Positions 33,545 to 41,533 of a stretch of DNA of 64,000 nt are shown here, one piece after another. The stretch lies in the NCBI RefSeq assembly GCF_014654205.1, contig NZ_BNAW01000005.1, forward strand, positions 186,001 to 250,000, read 5' to 3'. The first letter of the stretch is position 1. The number at the start of each line of letters is the position of its first letter. The position numbers were made by a program, and so were the translations under genes. The notes beneath the pieces are model-generated. The model was not told the origin of the DNA, searched no databases, and saw only the letters and a list, made by a program, of their open reading frames with translations. The DNA is from Amycolatopsis bullii (GTDB lineage Bacteria > Actinomycetota > Actinomycetes > Mycobacteriales > Pseudonocardiaceae).

Positions 33545-35104
33545 GTGTTCACGCTCCGATCGTTGGTAGACAACGCCGATCTCGACCTGCACCTGCTCGT
33601 GGAGGGCCGGCCCGGGGCGCTCGACGAGGCTGTCGTGTGGGTGCACAACACCGAACTTCCCGATCCGTCGCCGTACCTCGGCGAGCGGGAGCTGGTGCTC
33701 ACGAACGGCATGTGGCTCGAGCACGCCGAGGCGGCGGAGTTCGTCGGCAACGTGGTGCACGCGGGTGCCGCCGGGATCGTGTTCGGCCTGCGTCGGCAGA
33801 TGCCGCGGACGCCGCGGGCGATGATCGACGCGTGCGCCGCGGCCGCGCTGCCTCTGGTGGAGATCGGCGCGGGAGTGCCGTTCACGGCGGTGACGCGAGC
33901 GGCCGCCGGCCACTACGCCGCGATGCGTCAGTCCAGCCTGCTCGGCATGGTGCGACGCGGCGACGCACTGGCGACCGCGCTGTCACAGGGAGCAGGGGCC
34001 TCCGGGGTGCTGGAGGTGCTGCGCCGCGACTACGACGTACCGCTGGCCGTGGTCGACCGGGCCGGACGGTCGGTGGCCTCGGCCGGAGCGGACCTGACGG
34101 CGGAGCAGCGCGCCGCCGTGGCCGAACGCCTCGGTGACCACCCACCGCCGCTGGAGATCGACCTCGGGGACGAGGAAGTGGCGAGTGTCTTCCTCGTCGG
34201 CGCGATCGGGGACCTCGACGCGGCGCTGCTGTGCCTGCGTCGCCTGCGAGATCTCGGCGACGGGGAGCGCGCCGCGCTGGAGCAAGCCGCCCGGTTCCTC
34301 AGCTTGGAAACGGCCAAGCAGCAGGCGGTGCACGCGATCGAGCTGCGGTTCGCCAGTGAGCTGCTGGACATGATCCTCTCCGGTCCGCAGCGCAGCGGTG
34401 AGGTGCCGGGCAGGCTCCGCGCGTTCGGCGTCGATCCCAGCGGCTCGCTCGCGGTGGTGGCCCTGGCCTTCACGGGCGCCGGGGCGCCGACCCTGCCTGG
34501 CCTGACGGAGGCGGTCATGGAGTTCTTCCTGGCCGAGAACTCTCCGGCGGCGGTGGCCGGGGGTACCGGGGACGTCGTCGCGGTGGTGCCGTGGCGGCGG
34601 CCCGATACCGACCTCCACGACCTCGCCACCCGGCTGGCAGGCGCCGTCGGCACACGGTTCCCCGGCCGCGCCGCGGTGGTCGGTATCGGTGGGAGCGCCG
34701 AGAACGCCGCCGGACTCAAGCAGCCGTTGGTGCGCTCGCGGGAGGCTTGCCACGTCCTTCGGCGCCGGGGTGGTCCCCCGGTCGCGACGTTCGCCGAACT
34801 GGGCACGCACCGCCTGCTGCTCGGCTTGCACGACGCCGACACGTTGCGGAACTTCGCCGACGTGGTGCTGGGCCCGCTGCGGGAGCACGACGCCCAGCGC
34901 GGCAGCGAGCTGGTCCGCACCATCCGGACGTTCCTCGAACACGGCGGGCACTGGACGGCGACGGCCGAGGCCATGTTCGTCCACGTCAACACACTGCGGA
35001 ACCGGCTCGTCAAGATCACCGAGCTGACCGGCCGGGACGTGGCCCGCACCGAGGACCGGGTCGACCTCTACCTCGCGCTCGAAGCAGCCGAGTTCTACGG
35101 GTAG
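33545..35104 (+). CDS. PucR family transcriptional regulator
   Basis: 519 residues from a GTG with a TATTAA box at 33530-33535, only 9 bases upstream, so it may be leaderless. The N-terminal PucR domain (FTLRSLVDNADLDLHLLVEG, VVWVHNTELPDPSPYL, ELVLTNGMWL, AGAAGIVFGLRRQ) senses purine-type nitrogen status. A GGDEF-like middle domain follows and the C-terminal HTH_30 reads TIRTFLEHGGHWTATAEAMF, VHVNTLRNRLVKITELTGRD. Such regulators activate ureide or purine catabolic genes. It sits between the divergent permease-amidase operon and the convergent deacetylase operon, overlapping the latter's end by 10 bases. Confidence 0.92.
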   Translation: MFTLRSLVDNADLDLHLLVEGRPGALDEAVVWVHNTELPDPSPYLGERELVLTNGMWLEHAEAAEFVGNVVHAGAAGIVFGLRRQMPRTPRAMIDACAAAALPLVEIGAGVPFTAVTRAAAGHYAAMRQSSLLGMVRRGDALATALSQGAGASGVLEVLRRDYDVPLAVVDRAGRSVASAGADLTAEQRAAVAERLGDHPPPLEIDLGDEEVASVFLVGAIGDLDAALLCLRRLRDLGDGERAALEQAARFLSLETAKQQAVHAIELRFASELLDMILSGPQRSGEVPGRLRAFGVDPSGSLAVVALAFTGAGAPTLPGLTEAVMEFFLAENSPAAVAGGTGDVVAVVPWRRPDTDLHDLATRLAGAVGTRFPGRAAVVGIGGSAENAAGLKQPLVRSREACHVLRRRGGPPVATFAELGTHRLLLGLHDADTLRNFADVVLGPLREHDAQRGSELVRTIRTFLEHGGHWTATAEAMFVHVNTLRNRLVKITELTGRDVARTEDRVDLYLALEAAEFYG

Positions 35105-35949
35105 ACCGGTGGTTTCGGCACCGGCCGGGCGGTGAGCGCCGGGTCGGCGAGCACGGCGTCCGCGAGGTCGCGGCAACGCAGGAACGTGACGTCGCCGCAC
35201 TCCAAGGCGTATTCCACGAGCCTGCGCAGCGCCATGATCCGGCCCGGCCGCCCGGACAGGAACGGGTGGCAGCAGAGGTTGAACAGGCAGCCGTAGTGCC
35301 GCATCCCGTCCAGCTCGGCACGCCACAGCTCCAGGACCTTCGCCGGCGACTCGATCACCGAGCCGATGTGCGGTTCCGGCAGGAAGGCGTACTGCTCCCA
35401 GTCGTCCAGCGACCAGTGCACGGGCAGTTCGGCGATCTCGCCACCGGCAGTCGCGATCCGGTACGGGCGGTCGTCGGCCATCAGCGAGGAGTCGTAGGAC
35501 AGGCCGTGCTCGGCGACCAGTTCCGGGGTCTGCCACCGCGCGCCCCACAGCGCCGCGCGGTGACCCCGGATCTCGATCCTCTGCGCGGCGAAGACCTCCA
35601 TCGCCTTGGCGAAGTCGTCGCGTTCCTCCTGCTCGCTCATCGAAGTCGGGGCACGGTGGGCGTAGGAGTGGTGGGCGACCTCGTGACCACGTTCCACGAT
35701 GGAAGCCGCGAGCCCCGGGCGGTTCCGCGCCACCCAGCCCGGAACGAAGAACGTCGCCGGGACACCCAGCTCGTCGAGCATGTCCAGGATGCGCGGCACG
35801 CCGACGTCCGGCCCGTAGGACTGGTGCGACATGGTCATCTGGTGCCCGGCGTAGTGCGCCCCCGCCGCCAGTATCGGGGTTTCCGCGTCCACGTCGAACG
35901 TGAGGGTGGCGACCGCGGCGCCGCCACCCAGCCACGAACCGGCGGTCAT
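35095..35949 (-). CDS. Polysaccharide deacetylase-family (PuuE-like) hydrolase
   Basis: 284 residues, cytosolic, with NodB-type motifs ATLTFDVDAETP (metal Asp), ILDMLDELGVPATFFVPGWV, GHEVAHHSYAHRAP (metal His residues) and FNLCCHPFLSGRPGR. Members without signal peptide and with this spacing act on cyclic ureides or imides (cofactor-independent allantoinase PuuE, imidase-like) rather than on chitin. Last gene of a three-gene operon with DUF1989 and old yellow enzyme genes; the start overlaps the upstream stop (ATGA). Inferred role: opening of the imported nitrogen ring. Confidence 0.88.
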   Translation of the reverse strand: MTAGSWLGGGAAVATLTFDVDAETPILAAGAHYAGHQMTMSHQSYGPDVGVPRILDMLDELGVPATFFVPGWVARNRPGLAASIVERGHEVAHHSYAHRAPTSMSEQEERDDFAKAMEVFAAQRIEIRGHRAALWGARWQTPELVAEHGLSYDSSLMADDRPYRIATAGGEIAELPVHWSLDDWEQYAFLPEPHIGSVIESPAKVLELWRAELDGMRHYGCLFNLCCHPFLSGRPGRIMALRRLVEYALECGDVTFLRCRDLADAVLADPALTARPVPKPPVYP

Positions 35950-37064
35950 CCTCGTTCGCCCGCTCGCCGGCGGCGCGCGTTGTCCAGCGTGACCGTCGGG
36001 TCGAGCATGCCGTGGTCGAACCGGTCCAGCTCGACCCCCTTGGCCACCCGGTGCGGCAGGTCCGGGTTGGCCAGCGCAGCCCTCGCGATCGACAGCAAGT
36101 CCCCATGCCCCTCATCCAGCACTCGCTCGGCGAGCACCACGTTGTGCATGCCACCGTTGACGATCACGGGCAGACCGGTGACCTCGCGGGCGACGCTGGT
36201 GAGAGTACGCCCGCTCGCGAGCCGCGCGGTATCGAGCCAGTTGCGCCCCTCGCTCGCGATGTGCAGGTAATCCGCCCCCGCCGCGGCCAGTGCCGTGTAG
36301 GCGGTCTCGGCGTCGCGTTCCCCGCCCGGCCAGCGGTAGGTGAAGTCGTTGACCTTCGTCTGTGACAGCCGGACGCCGACCACGAACTCCGGCGGCACCA
36401 CGGCCTTGATCGCCCGCGTGACGTCGGCGGTCAACCTGATCCGGTTGGCCATCGGCCCGCCGTAGGAGTCCGTGCGCTTGTTGGTGTAGTCGGTGATGAA
36501 CTGATCGAGCAAGTATCCGTTGGCCGCGTGCACTTCGACCCCGTCGAAGCCGGCGGTGACCGCGTTGCCCGCCGCGGCCGCGAAACCGTCGATGACGTCT
36601 TCGATGTCCTGTGCGGACATCTCCCTGGGCACCGGCCACGGGCCGCTCCCGCCGTATTCGGGCATCATCTCGCCACGCGGCTGGACCGCGGACGGCCCGA
36701 TCCGCTCGCTCGTGTACCGGTTGCCCTGCGACAGCGCGCCCGCGTGCATGAGCTGGGCGATCACCACTCCGCCTGCCGCGTGCACGGCGCCGGTGACCGC
36801 GCGCCACGCCTCGACGTGCTCGGCGCAGGCCAGACCGGGCTGATTGAGGTAGCCCTGGCTGTACGCGGCGTCGGGGTAGACGCCCTCGGTGATCACCAGG
36901 GGGAACCCGCCGGCGGCGAACTCGGCGTAGTAGTCGGCCATGTCTGCGGTGGGCACGCCCTCCGGGGAGGCGGAGACGCGGGTCATCGGTGCGACGGCAT
37001 ACCGCGAGGAGAGCTCGTGCTTCCCCAGGCGGACCGGGGTGAGTGCGGGGTGGGTCGTGCTCAT
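35946..37064 (-). CDS. Old yellow enzyme-family NADH:flavin oxidoreductase
   Basis: 372 residues, ATG after AAAGGT. FMN barrel motifs: LSSRYAVAPMTRVSASPEG, VIAQLMHAGALSQG, GFDGVEVHAANGYLLDQFIT, YTNKRTDSYGGPMANRIRLT, and LPVIVNGGMHNVVLAERVLD. The HxxN pair of substrate-binding residues is H-A-A-N in EVHAANGYL. It would reduce an activated C=C bond of an unsaturated ring or enone, or dehydrogenate an amine. No iron-sulfur C-terminal domain, so it is the short form. Its place within a nitrogen-heterocycle operon hints at reduction of a ring before hydrolysis. Confidence 0.9.
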   Translation of the reverse strand: MSTTHPALTPVRLGKHELSSRYAVAPMTRVSASPEGVPTADMADYYAEFAAGGFPLVITEGVYPDAAYSQGYLNQPGLACAEHVEAWRAVTGAVHAAGGVVIAQLMHAGALSQGNRYTSERIGPSAVQPRGEMMPEYGGSGPWPVPREMSAQDIEDVIDGFAAAAGNAVTAGFDGVEVHAANGYLLDQFITDYTNKRTDSYGGPMANRIRLTADVTRAIKAVVPPEFVVGVRLSQTKVNDFTYRWPGGERDAETAYTALAAAGADYLHIASEGRNWLDTARLASGRTLTSVAREVTGLPVIVNGGMHNVVLAERVLDEGHGDLLSIARAALANPDLPHRVAKGVELDRFDHGMLDPTVTLDNARRRRAGERG

Positions 37065-37068
37065 CGAG

Positions 37069-37695
37069 CTACCTTTCGTCGGAGTCGGTTCGGTGGACCT
37101 CGATGACCAGCGGGCCGGGTTCGTGCCCGTTGATGCCGACGAGGTCCTGTGGGCACGCGGACACGACGACGACACAGTCCAGCTCCGCGCGGAAGGACAC
37201 GGTGGCGCCGGGAGCGGCGGGCGACGACCGCCACTCGAGATCGCCGCCGGCGTTCGGGGTGATGTCCATGAACAGGTTCACCGGCTGCGGCACCGTCGTG
37301 ATCTCGATGTCCAGTCCGCGCAAGGCGGTCACGAGGTTTTCCGCGCACGACGCGTGCTCGCCGTGGTGGCCCAGGTTCCGGTAGCGGGCCGGGTCGCAGG
37401 CGGGGATCAGCATGTCGTGGCGGCCCGGCGAGGTGTCCTCGACCAGGGTCAGGACGGGTCGTCTGCGTGTGGTGACGAACTGTTCGCGCACGTGCGGGAA
37501 CAGCCGGTCGACGTGGCCGCGGGTGTGCGCGGCGCTCAGGTGCTCCGCGGCGTCGGCCGAGACGAACGCGAAGAGGTCGCCCACCTGAGCCCCTTCGGGT
37601 GTGCTGACGCGCACGAGGTCCCCGGCGCCGACTCGAACGGCCCGGCCCTCTCTGGCGGGCACGTCCACCCGCGTGATCACCGAGGTCGGTTTCAT
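37069..37695 (-). CDS. DUF1989 (urea carboxylase-associated) family protein
   Basis: 208 residues. Conserved features: VPAREGRAVRVGAGDLVRVS, GAQVGDLFAFV, DTSPGRHDMLIPACDPARYR, HASCAENLVTAL, PVNLFMDITPNAGGDLEW, and VVVVSACPQDLVGINGHEPG. Characterised relatives in guanidine-use operons (CgdA/CgdB) form carboxyguanidine deiminase. Here there is no guanidine or urea carboxylase nearby and only one subunit, so the substrate must differ; a deiminase or ring-cleaving step on an imported nitrogen compound is my inference. First gene of the operon, 4 bases from the old yellow enzyme start. Confidence 0.88.
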   Translation of the reverse strand: MKPTSVITRVDVPAREGRAVRVGAGDLVRVSTPEGAQVGDLFAFVSADAAEHLSAAHTRGHVDRLFPHVREQFVTTRRRPVLTLVEDTSPGRHDMLIPACDPARYRNLGHHGEHASCAENLVTALRGLDIEITTVPQPVNLFMDITPNAGGDLEWRSSPAAPGATVSFRAELDCVVVVSACPQDLVGINGHEPGPLVIEVHRTDSDER

Positions 37696-37928
37696 GAGGC
37701 CAGTCCATCACCCCGGGTTGCGGGGCGGCCATGGCGGATCACCCAGCGATCGTGGTTGAAACTGGATGATTCGCCAGGTGGTACGCCGCGCGCCGTGCAC
37801 GCCAGCCTTGCCGCCCGGGCACTGGAACTGTCTCCGCGCTCGGCGGATCCATGTCGATGTCGGGCCGCCGACTTCGGCCCTGACCGCCACCGATCTCGAC
37901 ACCGCGCCCGTGGAAAGGTCAGCTGAAC

Positions 37929-38177
37929 TCACCCTCGCGAGCGCCGCGCTCCACCGGAGTTCACCAGCTGTTCCAGAAGTTCGAACCGCGAGAGCTCGTC
38001 GATGAGCCAGTTCCGGTAGTCGTCGAACGTGGCCGCGAAATCCGCCGGGAGGGGTGCGCCGAAGCCGGGCGGCGCGAGCAGGACCACCTCTCGCTGCCGG
38101 GCCTCGGGCAACTCGTCGATCAGCGGCGCCCACACCGCGGGAGTCACGGGAACGCCGTTGACGAAAGCCATGGTCAT
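37929..38177 (-). pseudogene. N-terminal fragment of an alpha/beta hydrolase
   Basis: 82 codons starting MTMAFVNGVPVTPAVWAPLI, then REVVLLAPPGFGAPLP and YRNWLIDELSRFE, which match the first third of hydrolases like the one at 1938-2816. The chain ends before the GHDWGG nucleophile elbow would occur, in unrelated residues. The ATG is intact, so the 3' part was deleted. Divergent from the LysR gene with a LysR-type site between, so it was probably that regulator's former target. Confidence 0.75.
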
Positions 38178-38234
38178 GTCCCCAAGACACCATCGCGCGG
38201 TGCCGTGCGTCCAAGACCTCATCCGCACGACGCC

Positions 38235-38249
38235 ATACCGGAACGGCAT
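38235..38249. promoter_or_regulatory. LysR-type T-N11-A palindrome
   Basis: ATACCG-GAA-CGGCAT: the bases T38236 and A38248 are separated by 11 and flanked by matched arms. It lies 20 bases upstream of the LysR start, in the divergent interval with the truncated hydrolase. Confidence 0.65.
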
Positions 38250-38268
38250 GACGGAGTAGCCTGCGAAC

Positions 38269-39168
38269 ATGCTCCCCGACCTGGATCTGCGGCTGGTCCG
38301 GTACTTCCTGGTGGTCGCCGAGCAGCTGAACTTCGCCCGCGCGGCCGAACAGCTGCGGGTCGCCCAGCCGTCCCTGAGCCGCCAGATCCAGCGGCTGGAA
38401 AACGCCCTGGGGGTACGCCTTCTGGAACGCACCAGCCAGGGCAGCCGGCTCACCGCCGCCGGCGCGGCGTTCCTGCCCCGGGCACAGCACCTGGTGCACA
38501 ACGCCGAGCAGGCCGTGCTCGCCGCGCGCGCCGCGGCGCCGGCCCGCACCATCACCGTCGGGTACGCCGACGACCTGGTCATCACCCCCGCCGTCCGCGA
38601 CCTGCGAAACCACCATCCCGGCGCCCACGTCCGCACCCGTCATCTCAGCTCGCGGGAGGCGGGCGCGCTGGTGGATCGGCAGATCGACGCTCTGGTCATC
38701 CGCGCACCACTGCCGATACCCGAAGACGACCTCGCCGTGACCGCGCTCTACACCGAGCCTCTGGTCGCCCTGGTGTCCACCACCCACCGCTTCGCGGGCA
38801 AGGAGTCCATCAACGTCGCCGACGTCCGGTCGGAGCCGCTCGTCGGCTGCACCGGCATGGGCGCGAACTGGACCGGCTTCTGGCGCCTCGAACCCCACGA
38901 GGGCCATGGTCCGGCCCCGCTGGGACCCACCCTCGCCGACACCTACGACGACAAACTGGAAGCCATCGCCGAGGGCACGGCCATCGCGGTCGTCCCCGCC
39001 GACGACCGGCGCTTCACCCTGCGTCCCGATCTGGTCGCCGTTCCCCTCGAGGGGGCCGAGCCGAGCCAGGTCGTCGTCGCCGGCCGTGCCGGGGAGACCA
39101 ACCCGCTCGTCGCGGAGTTCGTCCGTTCCGCGCAGAAGCTGCTCGTCCGCGATGCCGCTCGTGCATGA
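38269..39168 (+). CDS. LysR family transcriptional regulator
   Basis: 299 residues. HTH: LRLVRYFLVVAEQLNFARAA, EQLRVAQPSLSRQIQRLENA, LGVRLLERTSQGSRLTAAGA. The effector domain has RTITVGYADDLVITPAVRDL and EAIAEGTAIAVVPADDRRF. It has lost its likely divergent partner, which is truncated, but a short-chain dehydrogenase follows 54 bases downstream and may be co-transcribed or the remaining target. A T-N11-A site lies just upstream. Confidence 0.92.
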   Translation: MLPDLDLRLVRYFLVVAEQLNFARAAEQLRVAQPSLSRQIQRLENALGVRLLERTSQGSRLTAAGAAFLPRAQHLVHNAEQAVLAARAAAPARTITVGYADDLVITPAVRDLRNHHPGAHVRTRHLSSREAGALVDRQIDALVIRAPLPIPEDDLAVTALYTEPLVALVSTTHRFAGKESINVADVRSEPLVGCTGMGANWTGFWRLEPHEGHGPAPLGPTLADTYDDKLEAIAEGTAIAVVPADDRRFTLRPDLVAVPLEGAEPSQVVVAGRAGETNPLVAEFVRSAQKLLVRDAARA

Positions 39169-39222
39169 CCAGGTGCGAAACAGGTCTTGGACCCGCGCGC
39201 CGGCCGCCGGTTCGCTGGTGGC

Positions 39223-40035
39223 ATGACCGTTGACTACCGCGCCCAGACCGTGCTGCTCACGGGAGCGAGCTCCGGTATCGGAGCCGCGTTCGCCCGAACA
39301 CTGGCCGCGCGCGGCGCGAACCTCGTGCTCGTCGCCCGCCGCGCCGACCGGCTGACCTCGCTGGCGGAGGAACTCCGCCGCGCCACCGACGCCCGCATCG
39401 ACGTGATCCCGGCGGACCTCGCCGGGCCCGGCGCCGCCGATGAACTGCACCACGCGGTCACCGAGCAGGGCCTCCACGTCACCGGCCTGATCAACAACGC
39501 CGCGTCCGGATCATTCGCCCCGTTCCTCGAGTCCGAACCCGGCCGCCTTTCCGCCGAGATCGCCGTGGGTGCCCTGGCACCGATGCGGCTGGCGGCCGCC
39601 TTCCTCCCCGGCATGGTGAACGGCCGCCACGGCTTCGTCATCAACGTCGCCAGCGTGTCCGCCTCCCTGCCTTCGCCCCGGATGGCGGTCTACGGCGCCA
39701 CGAAAGCGTTTTCCCTCAGCTTCACCGAGTCACTGTGGGCCGAGCTGCGCGGCACCGGCGTCACCGTGTTCGCCGTCTGCCCCGGCGCCACCGCCACCGA
39801 ATTCACGTCGGACATGGGCCCGGACGCGGCCGTGCTGACCGCCGGAAAACTACGCACGCCCGACAACGTCGTCACCACCGCGCTGAACCACCTGGAGCGC
39901 CGCGACCCGGGCCCCGTCGTCGTCGACGGCCGCGCGAACCGCCTCGGCGTGCTCGCGAGCCGGCTCCTGAGCCGCCGGCGAGCCGCCCTGACGATGACCC
40001 GTGTCTTCGATCCCCGTCGCGTAACCGTCCGGTAG
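39223..40035 (+). CDS. Short-chain dehydrogenase/reductase
   Basis: 270 residues from the ATG at 39223. Classical SDR: TVLLTGASSGIGAAFARTLA (nucleotide loop), LINNAASGSFAPFL, INVASVSASLPSPRM with the catalytic Ser, and VYGATKAFSLSFTESLWAEL with YxxxK. The extra C-terminal part (VVVDGRANRLGVLASRLLSR) resembles DltE-like/SDR proteins with a membrane-touching end. NADP-dependent carbonyl reduction or alcohol oxidation; substrate unknown. Follows the LysR gene closely. Confidence 0.9.
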   Translation: MTVDYRAQTVLLTGASSGIGAAFARTLAARGANLVLVARRADRLTSLAEELRRATDARIDVIPADLAGPGAADELHHAVTEQGLHVTGLINNAASGSFAPFLESEPGRLSAEIAVGALAPMRLAAAFLPGMVNGRHGFVINVASVSASLPSPRMAVYGATKAFSLSFTESLWAELRGTGVTVFAVCPGATATEFTSDMGPDAAVLTAGKLRTPDNVVTTALNHLERRDPGPVVVDGRANRLGVLASRLLSRRRAALTMTRVFDPRRVTVR

Positions 40036-40261
40036 TCCCGTGGCACGAAGAGCGAGAAGATCCAACCGCTGACAAAGACGCGCCGGTTCGCTTCGGTAAC
40101 GTGCTTCGTATAGCTGGGGATCTTTCCCTCAAGCCGATCGTGCACCGAACACGTCCGGCCCCACCCGCCCGAACAAGCGGGAGGAGCACCGGCCTGCGGA
40201 TCGGGCCCACGCGGCTCGCGTCAGCGGGTGTCCCCATCAACTCGGGATGGCACCCGGCGGC

Positions 40262-40720
40262 TCATCCGGCGTCGCGGTGCTGGCGGGCACGCCGGGTGTC
40301 GACGTTGCCGGCCAGGGTCTTGAGAAGGTCGGGTAGCTCGGCCACCGTTTGCGCAGGCAGGCCGGCGAGGGTCTGCTGCGCCAGGGCGCACCACAGCTGC
40401 TTGATCCCGTCGGTCAGGGCCCGGCCGCGGTCGGTGAGTTCGACAACGGTGGCGCGCTGGTCGTCAGGAGCAGAGCTGCGGCGGATGTGACCGGCCGCTT
40501 CGAGCTTGCGGGCCATCAGCGTGACGCTGGGCCGCTCGACCCCGAGCGCCTCACTGAGCTGGGCCTGGATCATGGGCCCGGACCGGGCGAGTTCGAGCAG
40601 GAGGGCCTCCTGGCCGGGGTGCAGTCCGAGCGGGGCCAGCAGTTCGGCGGTCCTGGCCCGGTGGCGCAGGCTCAGCATGCGGATGGCCTGGTTGATGGCG
40701 TCGGCTTGGTCGAAGTCCAC
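40262..40720 (-). CDS. MarR family transcriptional regulator
   Basis: 152 residues from the GTG at 40720, which follows GGGAG; an ATG 15 codons upstream lies within the operator region. Winged helix: HPGQEALLLELARSGPMIQA, QLSEALGVERPSVTLMARKL, EAAGHIRRSSAPDDQRATVV, with the DDQR wing. Divergent from wrbA and the exporter; three palindromes fill the 93-bp interval, so it represses itself and that operon and is likely released by a quinone, oxidant or drug. Confidence 0.92.
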   Translation of the reverse strand: MDFDQADAINQAIRMLSLRHRARTAELLAPLGLHPGQEALLLELARSGPMIQAQLSEALGVERPSVTLMARKLEAAGHIRRSSAPDDQRATVVELTDRGRALTDGIKQLWCALAQQTLAGLPAQTVAELPDLLKTLAGNVDTRRARQHRDAG

Positions 40721-40748
40721 GAGCACTCCCTTGACAAGTTGGTTACCC

Positions 40749-40784
40749 GCATAATTATTATGCACATAACGTTATCCGGATAAC
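40749..40784. promoter_or_regulatory. Cluster of three palindromes, probable MarR operators
   Basis: GCATAATTATTATGC (40749-40763, symmetric about a central T), ATAACGTTAT (40766-40775) and GTTATCCGGATAAC (40771-40784, perfect). All lie between the divergent MarR and wrbA starts in an AT-rich patch. Confidence 0.75.
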
Positions 40785-40813
40785 CAACGCTGCGCAACCA
40801 TCAGGGAGCCGAC

Positions 40814-41488
40814 ATGACCGCGAAGGTCGCCGTCATCTACTACAGCGCCACGGGCACCGTGCACGCCCTTGCCCAAGCCGTCGCCGAGGGGGCCGCCTCG
40901 ACCGGGGCCCAGGTGCGGCTGCGACGAGTCGCCGAACTGGCACCCCAGGCCGCGATCGACCAGAACCCGCAGTGGCGGGAGCACGCTGCCGCCACCACGA
41001 GCGCCGAGGCCACGATGGCGGACCTTGCGTGGGCTGACGCGTTCGCGTTCGGGACACCGACCCGGTTCGGCACGCCGGCCGCGCAGCTCAAGCAGTTCAT
41101 CGACCAGGCCGGCGGGCTGTGGCAGGAAGGGGCCCTGGCCGGCAAGCCGGTGACGGCCTTCACCTCGGCGTACAACCGGCACGGCGGCAGCGAGGCCACA
41201 ATCCTCTCGCTGGGCAACGTGTTCTACCACTGGGGCGCGCTGATCGTCCCGCCCGGGTTCACCGACCCGGCCGTGTACGCGGCGGGCGGCAACCCCTACG
41301 GCGTCTCCGCCGTGACCGGACCGACCGGAGACGACCTCAAGACCGCGGCCTTGGACGCGGCCAGCTACCAGGGACAGCGGCTGGCCCAGATCACGATCAG
41401 GCTGCTGACCGGCCGCCACGTCGCCGACACCGAGTCCGACGGCAACGCCCGCGCGGCCGCGCCCGAAACGCCTCTCCGGACCGCGTGA
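40814..41488 (+). CDS. wrbA: NAD(P)H:quinone oxidoreductase WrbA
   Basis: 224 residues, ATG after AGGGAG. Flavodoxin-like fold: VAVIYYSATGTVHALAQAVA (FMN phosphate loop), AFGTPTRFGTPAAQLKQFID, QAGGLWQEGALAGKPVTAFT, YNRHGGSEATILSL, GALIVPPGFTDP and NPYGVSAVTG, all in WrbA order. Two-electron reduction of quinones, protecting against redox cycling. The last 25 residues are a polar extension. First gene of a pair with the MFS exporter under the divergent MarR regulator, which fits quinone-like drugs as inducers. Confidence 0.93.
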   Translation: MTAKVAVIYYSATGTVHALAQAVAEGAASTGAQVRLRRVAELAPQAAIDQNPQWREHAAATTSAEATMADLAWADAFAFGTPTRFGTPAAQLKQFIDQAGGLWQEGALAGKPVTAFTSAYNRHGGSEATILSLGNVFYHWGALIVPPGFTDPAVYAAGGNPYGVSAVTGPTGDDLKTAALDAASYQGQRLAQITIRLLTGRHVADTESDGNARAAAPETPLRTA

Positions 41489-41533
41489 CCGGACGTCATC
41501 ACCCCAGCCTCTTCCCTCCCTTAGGAGACTCTT

